64,000 nucleotides of DNA, from contig JAFFSR010000317.1 of the NCBI GenBank assembly GCA_017163975.1, positions 924,001 through 988,000 of the forward strand, in the 5' to 3' direction. This DNA comes from Anastatus disparis. Lineage: Eukaryota > Arthropoda > Insecta > Hymenoptera > Eupelmidae. This document shows, piece after piece, positions 12,559 through 22,641 of this stretch; the first letter of the stretch is position 1, and every line of letters starts with the position of its first letter. Both the position numbers and the translations under genes were made by a program. The notes beneath the pieces were generated by a model. It did no database searches. It saw nothing but the letters and a program-made list of their open reading frames with translations, and had not been told where the DNA came from.

Positions 12559-12725
12559 AAGGGTGTCGTCCACCCAAAATCTTGATCAAACTTCATAACC
12601 GCATTAATTCAATTTAAGGGTGTCGTCCACCCATTGCATTATTTACGCGCATTTGTTAAAAGGACCCCGTCCGACCGTATTTTCTTAGTTATTAATTATA
12701 ATTAGAGTAAGGGTGCCGCCACCCA
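12559..12725 (+). repeat. Array of short GGGTG...CACCC stem-loops in the LTR
   Basis: Copies at about 12561-12575 and 12618-12632 have the perfect 5-bp stem GGGTG/CACCC around TCGTC. A diverged copy lies at 12660-12677 (GACCCCGTCC) and another at 12711-12725 (GGGTGCCGCCACCC). The related LTR at 62.5 kb keeps five such motifs. Confidence 0.65.
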
Positions 12726-13375
12726 ATCTTACCGTAGTTTTAGTTACAGCGTATTAAATTATTATTTAGTTGTCGCGCATTTATTTAATAATTAGTTTAA
12801 ATCTTAATTAATCTTTTGGTTTCCCGTTTTTGTTTGTTTTACAGGAAACGGCCACCGACGCAAAACCGACCGGCCAGGCCGGAAACAATTTAAGCCAAAG
12901 ACATAATTAGTTAAAGCCACTTGCACTTTCTTTTTAGTTGAAAAGTCAATTCTATTCATTTCTTTTTTTGTCTATATTAAATTCATTAATTTCATTTAAC
13001 GTAAACCAAGTTATTATTTTCTATTGAAACTTTCACAAGCCGTCAAGTGGCCAATATAAACCGCAACATAACACTTTCTCATTGTACACATATTAAGGTT
13101 AGTTTAGTGATTAGTATTATATAAATGGTAGGGTTTAGTTTTGTTATCAAAAATAATATATTTTTATTTTATACACGTCGTTGTAAGATGGCAATGAGTA
13201 CAATAAAGCCAAGGTACTCTACAGTATAAACAAACGTGTACTACCCGGTTACTATCCTTCATATTCCGCCGTCCAATCCCTCCAACTCCTGCCGATCTTA
13301 CCCTGGTAACTCGCTGAAGCGTCTGGCAACAGGAGTTACACGTATTTCCCCCTCCCGAAAGGGAAAAACGTTACA

Positions 13376-13393
13376 TGGCGCCCGAACAATTGG
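13376..13393 (+). promoter_or_regulatory. Primer binding site, tRNA-Lys type
   Basis: TGGCGCCCGAACA directly follows the 5' LTR with no spacer. TGGCGCCC is complementary to the 3' end of tRNA-Lys, the usual primer of gypsy-type elements. Confidence 0.85.
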
Positions 13394-14254
13394 ACTTCCG
13401 GTAATTATTTACGGTAATTCTGCTATAAATTAGTAGCATAACCTTCAAAAAAAAATTTTCTCTTATTCGTTCGCCATTTGCAACTTAACGTTACATGGCA
13501 AGTGAACGTTAAAGAAACCAGTTATTTCATTACACTTAAATCACCATTTGTGAATTAATCACATGGTGTAATAATATTGAATTAAAAACAATTCAAGTAT
13601 TAAAATAAAGAATTTTTATAAATTATACTTTTTTTTTATGCCAGCGTAACATAACGTTGCGTGGTCAAATATAAAAGTTCATTTTTTTTTACTTTAAACT
13701 CGCCAGTTGCAACCTAAGTTACATGGCGTTTTAACAAATAAACATTTAAATTTAACATACTGCCGCAGAACTAGTTGTTAAATAACCTTGGGGGTTCTAA
13801 ACTACCAATAAATAGTTTCGAGCCGTCCAAGACTACAAGATTAAAAATTTCTTTCATAACCTATAAAAAGATCAAATCCTACTATTCTATCCTATCCTCA
13901 AATAACCAGTAGTCACTCTTGCTCATCCGAAACAAACACTAGGGTAACTAGCTCTTAGATTACATTGTAAGTGCAGGCCGCCGCCGCATAGAAGCTTAAC
14001 CTGCACTTACAAATCAAAGTTAAGAGAATTTGATTAAACAAAATAGGATTAGATCCAAAAATAATTAGTATTTTTAATTTTACTTTATTTATATTAGGTT
14101 AGAATAGATTTAATTCTGCGTCTTTTCTCGGTTTTTATTCAAATAAATAATAAACTCACGGGAATAAATTTTTTTTCGATCACCTTTCGTAACATTAATA
14201 CAAGTAAATTACGTGAAATTCCCGATAGATAAAAATTTTTTTTTCTCTTTAACA
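13394..14254 (+). other. Gypsy 5' untranslated leader with a series of hairpins
   Basis: There is no coding frame. Four similar imperfect hairpins with outer arms of the CGCCAT/ATGGCG type lie at 13472-13500, 13542-13568, 13640-13665 and 13701-13728. A perfect 13-bp hairpin is at 13965-14012. The ATGGC side of each resembles the LTR/primer-binding junction GTTACATGGCG. Confidence 0.6.
13965..14012 (+). other. Perfect 13-bp stem-loop in the gypsy leader
   Basis: TTGTAAGTGCAGG (13965-13977) pairs with CCTGCACTTACAA (14000-14012) around a 22-nt loop starting with CCGCCGCCGC. Its location between the primer binding site and gag suits a packaging or dimerisation signal, but this is inference. Confidence 0.75.
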
Positions 14255-15325
14255 ATGAATTCGCGAATCAAATGGGTCTATGACCTATCCGACGATGAAG
14301 TTGCCACTCATCTAACCGAACTACACCGCTCAACGAAAGGTGATAGCGAAACGCTCTGCGACAAATTAGTAGATTACGTCAAGAATCATCAAGAAGACTA
14401 TGCTTCAAAACCCGCCGATCCCCCTGACTTCGATGAAAACGCGTACAAGTTACTGAAACGCGCAGAAGCCGATGGCCGCATAAACAACGACAGAGCTGGC
14501 ATTTCAAACGCAGACGCAACTTACCACTCTGTCAGTCCTTCGCCCACTAGAGAAACATTCTTCGTCCAAAGTGAAACATGCATTATAGAGAAAATGCGCA
14601 AGTGGAACTGCCACTTTGACGGTAAAGATCTGTACGCATTTCTAGAAAGGGCTCAAGAGTTAAAAGATGCGTATAACGTATCAGATGCTGACTTCCTTAA
14701 AGGATTCCCAGAACTGCTCAGATCTGATGCCCAGCTATGGTACCGCAACTGCGCGGGTAACATAAGTAATTGGCAACAACTTGAAGCAAAGCTTCGTGCC
14801 TATTATTTACCACAAGCTGAACGCCGCACATTAAACCGGCTAATTGCGGAAAGGAAGCAGAAAGACAACGAGTCTATACGCTCCTACGTAACAGATTTAT
14901 CGACTCTCATGCGACGACGCGGTAATATTCCGCCCGATGAGCAAATCGATAACCTTTATTATAATGCAAGAGCAGCTCTTCGCTTACACATTAAGCGAAG
15001 CGAGATAAACTCTCCCGAAGACCTTATCCAAAGAGCCGAGGAGATTGAAGAAACCCTAAAAGAAATAAAAATCGATAGTAAGGAAAAATCTCCTAAACCT
15101 TTCTTCTTCCAAAATAGAAGAAATGAACGAAAACTCGCTACTCCAAACAAACGCAATACAGCAGCAATGGTCGCTGACTACGATAGCAGTACCAGCTGCT
15201 GGAATTGCAAACAAACAGGCCACAACCGCTCATCTTGCGAAAACAAAAGGAAAATCTTCTGCTCTCGCTGCGGAAAAGATGGTACTCTCTCTAGAGATTG
15301 CACCTGCCCAGGCCAGGAAAACTAA
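14255..15325 (+). CDS. gag: Gypsy Gag polyprotein
   Basis: I take the ATG at 14255 (context AACAATGAA, good for insects) as the start; the open frame begins 42 bases earlier but at a GTG. The 356-residue product has an N-terminal charged region, a capsid-like core (residues about 120-270, with a FLKGFPELL...AQLWYRN block) and a C-terminal nucleocapsid. Knuckle 1 (about residues 315-328) is a full CCHC, CWNCKQTGHNRSSC. Knuckle 2 (CSRCGKDGTLSRDC) has threonine where histidine is expected, so it is probably impaired. The stop at 15323 overlaps the pol frame by a -1 shift. A GGAAAAC run just before the stop is a plausible but non-canonical slippage site. Confidence 0.92.
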   Translation: MNSRIKWVYDLSDDEVATHLTELHRSTKGDSETLCDKLVDYVKNHQEDYASKPADPPDFDENAYKLLKRAEADGRINNDRAGISNADATYHSVSPSPTRETFFVQSETCIIEKMRKWNCHFDGKDLYAFLERAQELKDAYNVSDADFLKGFPELLRSDAQLWYRNCAGNISNWQQLEAKLRAYYLPQAERRTLNRLIAERKQKDNESIRSYVTDLSTLMRRRGNIPPDEQIDNLYYNARAALRLHIKRSEINSPEDLIQRAEEIEETLKEIKIDSKEKSPKPFFFQNRRNERKLATPNKRNTAAMVADYDSSTSCWNCKQTGHNRSSCENKRKIFCSRCGKDGTLSRDCTCPGQEN

Positions 15326-16746
15326 ATAAGGGTCGGCCGAGACATAAACCCGAGCCGACCCAAGATCTTCCTGAACTTGACCCCAGATATTTTCTGCCTG
15401 CAACCGCATGCAAAATAAAGATGTCAGCACTGGTGGACCCAGGAGCTGTAACATCATTTATACACCCGAAATTCGCTAAAAGGTTAGCACGCAAAGATTG
15501 GGCATTATCTGACAACGCAAGAACAGTCTTGTTAGCAGATAACCGAAGTGTAAGGATTACACAAAAAGTGACTGGCTATATAAAAATCAAAAACTTTATA
15601 TTGCTCCACTCTTTCTCAATCATGCCTAACCTAGAAAGCGACATATTACTAGGAATGGACATTCTCACTAGGCTAAACATAAAAATTAGCATAGATGGAA
15701 AAGAGATTAAGCCATCCAACAAAAATACAGCAAATAATAATGCTTGCACCGTAACACCTAACTTAGGACTGCAAGAACCTACTGGTCCAGAAAAATGCCG
15801 TTTAGATAACTTCCTAAAAGAAGAATTCAAACTCTTCGAAGAGGTAGAAGGAGTAACGCCTCTAGCGAAACATAAAATTAAGCTAGTAGACCCAACGCCT
15901 ATAAAACAGCGCTACAGGCCTAGAAACCCTGTAACGCAAGAAGTTATAAACAAAGAAGTAGACGAAATGCTTGCAAACGGCATCATAAGTCCTTCTACGA
16001 GCCCTTGGAGCTCGCCAGTGGTTCTAGTCAAAAAGAAAGATGGAAAACAGAGGTTTTGCATAGACTTTTGCAAGCTTAACAGCGTAACACGCAAAGACGC
16101 ATATCCTCTTCCTCAAATAAATTCAATTTTAAATAAGCTTAAAGGAGCCAAATTTTTGAGTACAATCGACCTTAAAAATGGATATTGGCAAGTACCGTTA
16201 ACAGCTGATAGCAAACCCCTCACCGCTTTCACAGTGGCAGGCAAAGGCCTCTTTGAATTCAACGTTATGCCTTTTGGCCTACATTCGGCTACCGCAACTT
16301 TCCAAAGGCTCCTTGACGCTGTTATCACGCCAGACATGTCTCCGCATGCATTCGCCTACCTAGACGACATTATAGTGATTTCGCCCACTTTAGACGAACA
16401 CATCACACATTTACGTGATGTTTTCACTAAATTGCGTCAGGCAAATTTAAAACCAAATATGGAAAAATGCTGCTTTGCTAGAAAACAACTGAAATATCTA
16501 GGGCACGTAGTAAACGAATCAGGTCTACATACTGACCCCGAGAAAACAGAACCTATAGCTAATCTTCCACCTCCGACTAACGTCAAGGAGTTAAGAAGAT
16601 TTTTAGGTCTCATCTCCTGGTACAGGCGATTCGTAAAAGACGCCTCTCACATAGCCGCTCCGCTCAACCGGCTCTTAAAGAAAAAAGCAGTCTGGATATG
16701 GGGCACCGAGCAACAAGATGCATTTATTGCTCTTAAAAACTGCTAA
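15298..16746 (+). pseudogene. pol: Gypsy Pol part 1: protease and reverse transcriptase
   Basis: This frame is -1 relative to gag, as expected for a ribosomal frameshift. The protease region (about residues 40-130) has LVDPGAVTSF where D-S/T-G is normal, so the active-site Ser/Thr is replaced by proline. The reverse transcriptase spans about residues 190-400. It carries SPWSSPVVLVKKKDG, DAYPLPQI, the FSTIDLKNGYWQ-type block, MPFGL and the catalytic AYLDDIIV. The thumb/connection region (FLGLISWYRRFV) follows. One position in the KLN motif is unusual (CKLN instead of RKLN). The frame ends at TAA 16744 because of a single-base loss at about 16738-16743; translation of the next domain continues in the neighbouring frame. 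Confidence 0.9.
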
Positions 16747-17282
16747 CCGAAGCACCAGTTTTAGCCTGTCCGGACTGGACACAAACATTCATGCTACAAA
16801 CAGACGCAAGCATAGAAGGTTTAGGCGCAGTTCTTACGCAAGAACTCGATGACAAAGAAAGAGTCATTGCCTATGCCAGTAGAACACTCTCGTCTGCAGA
16901 AAAAAATTACTCAGCAACAGAGCTTGAATGTTTGGCAGTTAAATGGGCAATCTGGAAAATGCGTGACTATATTGAAAATTATCATTTTATAGTCATAACC
17001 GACCATCAGTCATTGAAATGGCTTAACCAATTAGATAATCCATCCGGTCGCCTCGCCCGTTGGGCCTTAGAACTTAGTCAGTATGACTTCGAAATAAAAT
17101 ATCGACGAGGCACAGAAAACACAATCGCCGATATTTTATCTCGACAACCAAGTCAAGTATGCGCTGTAGCAAACAGCAAATGCTCATGGTACCACCCTTT
17201 ACTGAAAAAGGTAAAATCTGACCCGTCCGCATTTCCAGATTACCATATTGTAAATAATAAGCTATTCATCCACAAAAAAAAT
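16740..17282 (+). pseudogene. pol: Gypsy Pol part 2: RNase H domain
   Basis: This frame picks up directly after the frameshift with LTEAPVLACPDW-type sequence and has the gypsy RNase H signature. TDAS holds the first aspartate, ELECLAV the glutamate and ITDHQSLKWL a second aspartate, followed by the tether ending in ADILSRQ. It is closed by a second frameshift in the A8 run 17274-17281, after which the integrase frame continues. The two shifts compensate, so the original pol was a single ORF. Homopolymer sequencing or assembly error is possible for the second site. Confidence 0.88.
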
Positions 17283-18384
17283 AGCTTCTGCAAATCCATC
17301 CAGCGATCCCGAATACAAATTATGCGTACCCATGGAAGAACGCCCCGAAGTGCTCCACGAAGTGCATAATTCCGTAACAGCAGGCCACTTAGGAACGTTT
17401 AAAACACTAGAACGTCTTAAAGCGCGTTACCATTGGCCAAAAATGCTGGTTGACGGCGCCAAACATGTCAAAAATTGTTTGAGTTGCCAACAACACAAAC
17501 CGCAACAAAAATTCCCGCCCGGATTTATGCAATTCTCAAAGGTAGACAAACCATGGGAAGTTGCATCTGTAGACCTTATGGGACCGTTCCCAAAGTCTAA
17601 AAATCAGAACACAAGCCTGATAGTGATGCAAGATCGCTTCACTAAATGGGTTGAGCTCAAACCCGTAAAGAGAGCCACCGCTAAAACAATAGCCAAGGCT
17701 ATAACAAACCAGATTATCTTGCAACACGGTTGCCCCGCTACAGTGTTAAGCGACAATGGTAGTCAATTTATAAGCTCGGATTTCAAAGAATTCCTCAAGC
17801 TTAATGGCATAAAACATCGGCTTACTCCTACGTACTCACCACAGTGTAACCCGGTAGAACGGGCGAATAAAGTAATAAAAATGATGATAAAACAATATGT
17901 AGGAGAAAACCATAAAAACTGGGATGAGAACATCAACCAGCTTGCTTTCGCTTTCAATACAGCCAAAAGCGAATCAACTGGATTCTCACCAGCATTTTTA
18001 AACACAGGCCGAGAATTAACTCCACCTGGTGTAATTAATAACATGCCAAACCGCAGATCAACGCCGCTTTCCCGTATTAAAAACTTACAGGAAGCAATTG
18101 AGAAAACTCAAAATAACTTAATTGCCAGCTTCCTTAAACAAAAAGCGCATTATGATAAGCGCCACCGCGACTGGTCTCCAAAAATTGGAGATCAAGTTCT
18201 TAAAAAATTTCATAGTTTATCTGAGAAAGACAAAAACTTCTCAGCCGAACTCCATCATACATTCAAAGGCCTGTATAAAATACATAAAGTCTTGTCACCA
18301 GTTGTGTACGATCTTATAGATGATAAAAACACTATAACAAAACGCGTACACATAAAAGACATCAAACCGTTTCATAGCCAGTAA
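17283..18384 (+). pseudogene. pol: Gypsy Pol part 3: integrase
   Basis: The integrase has an intact HHCC zinc finger (HEVHNSVTAGH ... CLSCQQHK) at its start. The DDE core is complete: DLMGPFP, LSDNGSQF and the PVERANK glutamate. A C-terminal GPY/F-like block (FKGLYKI) and a VHIKDIKPF end follow. The domain has no internal stops. An ATG at 17332 lies inside the domain and is not the natural start, since the frame is open from about 17283. Stop at 18382. Confidence 0.92.
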
Positions 18385-18498
18385 TAGTTCCAAATATACC
18401 CGCTAGATGGCTACGCCACCCGCATCAAGAAAAACCAACCACATATTATAAGTAATCATAGGCAATAACCCAAGTAATCATAGCCACTCGTACTCGCA

Positions 18499-18938
18499 AT
18501 GTATAATCAAGCGTTAAAAGAATTCGAAGAACTGTGGCGTCAAGCCGGCGAGCCACCATCGCCACCGCGACCGCCGCGTCGTACCTGCAAATTGGGTGAA
18601 ACACCACCTGTCCACCCACAACCGAAACCAGCCACAACACCATCCTCCACCCACCCCCCACAACCTGTACCCAGTTCCAACGTAAGCTGCCTAAGGATAA
18701 AGTCTATAACAACCTTTAAAAACAACCGCCTGTTGTTGAATAGGCAAGTGCCAATGACCGACCATAGAAGAAAAGCAATCGTCGATCTTCCGGATGGATC
18801 AAAAGTAGACGTGCCTGTAGGAGCAAAAAAAAAAAGTACAGAGTGCGGGTAGCAGGACAAAAATGGAGTCTGTGGCTGGATCCATCGACAGGTAATGTCA
18901 AAAAGGCGTTCAAAGTCACAACGAGCGGCAAGGTATGA
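18499..18938 (+). CDS. Third ORF of the gypsy element, proline-rich, with an A11 shift site
   Basis: After pol, an ATG at 18499 opens a 117-codon frame to TAG 18850. It has an N-terminal amphipathic helix (FEELWRQAGEPP), a proline-rich segment (PPSPPRPPRR, PQPKPATTPS) and a short beta-like C-terminal part. An A11 run (18825-18835) lies shortly before the stop. Read one base back from this run, the sequence continues for about 33 more codons (YRVRVAGQKWSLWLDPSTG...) to TGA 18936, with well-formed, compositionally consistent sequence. I think the true product is the longer one, obtained either before a recent A-run change or by slippage. No transmembrane segment or signal peptide is visible, so it is not an env. 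Function unknown. Confidence 0.55.
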
Positions 18939-19069
18939 TTACTACTTCTCTTAATTAATAACACATATATTTTTCTTTTAACAAGCCTTAAAAATAATTT
19001 CTCGTGATAATTCTATATATTTTTTTTTTATTAACTCACCCGCACCGTTCACTCATGGTTCACTCTCCG

Positions 19070-19083
19070 AAGAAAGGGGGGGG
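19070..19083 (+). promoter_or_regulatory. Polypurine tract
   Basis: AAGAAAGGGGGGGG directly abuts the 3' LTR, where plus-strand priming occurs. Confidence 0.85.
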
Positions 19084-20365
19084 TGCGACGAGTATACATA
19101 CTCACGCATTCAAACTTCCCGCCTGACGGCCAAGCTACTACAGAACAATAGTTCTGAGCTCAACCGCCAGGTGGCAGCCCCAAGCGCCGCTACACGCATT
19201 AAGAAAAATGAGGCCGGAGTATATAAGAGGCCGAGAAGCACAGCTAAGCAAGCAGTGTAGACTATAGCCCTCTCTCTCTCTTTACCTAAGTGAGCACACA
19301 AGGCTAAGAGAGAGAGCGAGACCGATAGTAGCTGGCTACCTTGGCTTGTGGAACACCACAGCTTAGGTAGAGCTTTTCTCTCTCTCTCGCATACGAGGAT
19401 AGATCAAGTGAGCACACAGGTCTACACTCTAATGCATAGACAGGTATTATAGAGATGCGTCAAGTGTGCACACAGGCGCATATCTATGTTACCTAAGAGC
19501 ATACACTAGCCGCTTTTGCCCGCCGCATACCTACCGTTGCGCCGTTGAATTTAAGGGTGTCGTCCACCCAAAATCTTGATCAAACTTCATAACCGCATTA
19601 ATTCAATTTAAGGGTGTCGTCCACCCATTGCATTATTTACGCGCATTTGTTAAAAGGACCCCGTCCGACCGTATTTTCTTAGTTATTAATTATAATTAGA
19701 GTAAGGGTGCCGCCACCCAATCTTACCGTAGTTTTAGTTACAGCGTATTAAATTATTATTTAGTTGTCGCGCATTTATTTAATAATTAGTTTAAATCTTA
19801 ATTAATCTTTTGGTTTCCCGTTTTTGTTTGTTTTACAGGAAACGGCCACCGACGCAAAACCGACCGGCCAGGCCGAAATCAATTTAAGCCAGAGACATAA
19901 TTAGTTAAAGCCACTTGCACTTTCTTTTTAGTTGAAAAGTCAATTCTATTCATTTCTTTTTTTGTCTATATTAAATTCATTAATTTCATTTAACGTAAAC
20001 CAAGTTATTATTTTCTATTGAAACTTTCACAAGCCGTCAAGTGGCCAATATAAACCGCAACATAACACTTTCTCATTGTACACATATTAAGGTTAGTTTA
20101 GTGATTAGTATTATATAAATGGTAGGGTTTAGTTTTGTTATCAAAAATAATATATTTTTATTTTATACACGTCGTTGTAAGATGGCAATGAGTACAATAA
20201 AGTCAAGGTACTCTACAGTATAAACAAACGTGTACTACCCGGTTACTATCCTTCATATTCCGCCGTCCAATCCCTCCAACTCCTGCCGATCTTACCCTGG
20301 TAACTCGCTGAAGCGTCTGGCAACAGGAGTTACACGTATTTCCCCTCCCGAAAGGGAAAAACGTT

Positions 20366-20368
<3 letters not shown>
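19084..20368 (+). repeat. 3' LTR of the gypsy element
   Basis: It is the 1285-bp direct repeat of 12092-13375. It differs by about five base substitutions, an extra AG in the GA tract and one C fewer near the end. The TATA box is at 19220-19227. Confidence 0.95.

Positions 20369-20455
<87 letters not shown>
20369..20455. repeat. (AT)n microsatellite, about 43 units
   Basis: Uninterrupted AT dinucleotides directly follow the 3' LTR. The pre-insertion site was already TA-rich (TATATAT before the 5' LTR), so the array probably expanded after insertion. Confidence 0.97.
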
Positions 20456-20458
<3 letters not shown>

Positions 20459-21927
20459 GGAGAATCTCCGAGTAAGCACATTCTCAAATCTTTTTGTAAA
20501 CAATCACTGTAGTCATATTTACATACTGCACTATATACTACGTATATACTACAAATAAATAAAGCGAAATCAAAGGTTACATCGTAGTATTCAGAAAATA
20601 AAAATATCAGTTTGTCATTAGCCTTGATGAAGAGTTTGTCGTTGATATCAAAGTAAGTATATAATTATTTGAATTTAAATGAAAGTTTTTGAAAAATCTG
20701 AATTGGAAAATCTATAAATTGATAATATATTATTTTAGATTGTATTGGTAATAAAATGGTTTCTACACGTGGACATGGCGAACTTCCTACTAATCCTTTA
20801 TCATCAAGTACACTTAACTCCACTCCCAAACACAAAAATAATGTTATTATATATTTTGAAAAAGCAAACTTTCTCAAGTATGGATATATTTGTTCTTTAA
20901 CTTTCTTCTAATAATGTTTAAAAATACATATTTCTGCTGTAACTCGCACGGAGAAAAATCGTATGGTAACGACAGCAATAAGGATATCGCTAAACACATG
21001 CAGCGATAGTTTGGGCTAAAACAAACTAAATATTGTGAACTTCAAACATTAACTTTTTAGTTATTTTCATAGTTAATGCAACTAAATGCCATTTGCTAAA
21101 AAAGACAAAAGAAAAAGCTAACATTTTAGCGCGAGATAATGATTTCCGTAGCCAAAAAAATTATAATCATAGCAACAATCATTAGCTAAAAAAGGCATTC
21201 TTTTTTCTTCTATAATTTTGTGTTCTGCAGCGATTAATATTACAACTATTGTCATAATCTTGAATGAAACAGCATGATTTTGTCGTCATTTCAACTATGC
21301 GTAAGCGCTACATTAGCATAAAATTTTGTAAACCATTTGACAGCTAAACGATCAGTCATAACCTTTATTTTTTTTAAAGTTGATATTAAAACTTTTGAGA
21401 ATTCAAACCATACAAAAAAATTTCATTCACTTTCAAATATGCATTTATTTAACAACCATAAAAAATGTCATTGAAGATGTCAGCGCAAAACAATAGCTAA
21501 TATTCACATCGATGGCAGCAAATAATGATAGTCTATTTTCGAATTCAAATTTTCGCTAATGGAACTATCTTTTTGTTGACTAATGCAATATATTTTTCTC
21601 CGTGCGTCGTTTTTTATTTTTAAAAATTCATCCATATATGGTAATAGCTAATTCTTAAGTATTTCAGATAGTTTAGAATCTTTGTTCGACATAAATATTA
21701 TTAGAAAATAGTATATCAAGTGATGGTAATAAAAAAAGTAATTCCCCTGGAATAAAAGTAATTTCTCTGTATCAGTATATTTTTTATCTATCAGTTTTTC
21801 TGGGAATAACCTATGGACAGCTTGGCTACTTTGGGATATTGTTCTATTAGATATAACCATAAAAAAACCTGAGTAAAATTTTTAAAATGAACACCTTTAT
21901 TTTCTATTATTTCAAAATTTGAATTTG
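20456..21927. other. Right interior of the TA-flanked element
   Basis: AT-rich sequence without a recognisable transposase. A short ATG frame at 20757 (MVSTRGHGELPTNP..., about 51 codons to about 20911) follows a TATTTTAG acceptor-like site. It could be a relic exon, but nothing identifies it. Confidence 0.35.
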
Positions 21928-21967
21928 ACCCGTTCGAATAGAATCACCCATATAGAGTGATCAACTA

Positions 21968-22641
21968 ACAAGGAGAGTGCATTGCATTTGGGTCTTGGAT
22001 TTTCTTCTAGCTTCAGGATCTTTTTTCTTACATAAAATCATGAAAAAAGCTGCGTCCATTCAGTCTAACGCTCGATTTTTTCCGAGTTATGAGCAGTTTT
22101 GTCTGTTTTGTTGAAAAAATTGCATCTACTTTATAATTTTACAGTTTTCGAACTACTTATTCTAGAAGCTTTTTACTGATTGCATATTAAAGTTGAGATT
22201 AAAACCTCGCGATTAAAAAAAAACGTGTCCAAAAAGCTCAAGTTGTTAAAAAGTTATGTGCGAATAAAAATAGCGCAAATATTTAGCTCAAAAAGTGCAT
22301 AGAAAATAAATGCAACATTTTAGTCAGAAATTCATTTCAATTTTCATCCCTTCATAAGTTTTTAACAACTTGAGCTTTTTGGACACGTTTTTTTTAATCG
22401 AAAGGTTTTTATCTCAACTTTAATATGCAATCAGTAAAAACCTTCTAGAATAAGTAGTTCGAAAACTGTAAAATTATAAAGCAGATGCAATTTTTTCAAC
22501 AAAACAGACAAAACTGCTCATAACTCGGAAAAAATCGAGCGTTAGACTGAATGGACGCGGCTTTTTTCATGATTTTATGTAAGAAAAAGATCCCAAAGCT
22601 AGAAAAAAATCGAAGACCCAAATGCAATACACTCTCCTTGT
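21968..22641. mobile_element. Fold-back (hairpin) element, about 290-bp arms
   Basis: The left arm starting ACAAGGAGAGTG (21968) is matched by an inverted right arm ending CACTCTCCTTGT (22641). The arms are similar for about 290 bp, with a central loop of about 85 bp near 22262-22345. There is no ORF. I did not find a clear target duplication. Confidence 0.75.

Larger units (their letters stand above)
12092..13375 (+). repeat. 5' LTR of the gypsy element
   Basis: It starts TGCGACGAG and ends AACGTTACA. A TATATAAG box lies at 12228-12235, with a GCAGTGTAG initiator-like site about 30 nt downstream. CT/GA-rich tracts follow. Four short stem-loop motifs of the GGGTGTCGTCCACCC type occur between 12559 and 12725. 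Confidence 0.95.
12092..20368 (+). mobile_element. Ty3/gypsy LTR retrotransposon, nearly complete
   Basis: The element has two LTRs of 1284 and 1285 bp, a tRNA-Lys-type primer binding site, gag, pol (protease, reverse transcriptase, RNase H, integrase), an extra third ORF and a polypurine tract. ATAT at 12088-12091 and again at 20369-20372 fits a 4-bp target duplication in a TA-rich site. I count about five substitutions and two small indels between the LTRs, so the insertion is recent. Pol is nevertheless interrupted by two single-base frameshifts, so this copy is not expected to be active as it stands. No env was found. Confidence 0.93.
10882..21950. mobile_element. TA-flanked DNA transposon with 23-bp terminal inverted repeats, enlarged by nested insertions
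   Basis: TGGGTGATTCTATTCTAACG at 10882 and its near-perfect inverted copy ending at 21950 (22 of 23 bases match) are flanked on both sides by TA (10880-10881 and 21951-21952). This is the signature of a Tc1/mariner-type target duplication. Removing the gypsy element and the (AT)n tract leaves about 2.7 kb of AT-rich interior (10905-12091, 20456-21927). No recognisable transposase is seen there, so this is probably a non-autonomous or fully decayed element. TCCCCTGG-like motifs recur in the interior at about 11068, 11451, 11611 and 21741. Confidence 0.65.

Noticed and set aside
12559..12725. Regularly spaced short repeats that might suggest a CRISPR array
   Set aside because: Only four diverged copies in a eukaryotic LTR with irregular spacing and no cas genes; they are LTR stem-loops.
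20230..20487. YIYIYI-rich frames around the (AT)n run
   Set aside because: Pure microsatellite translation.
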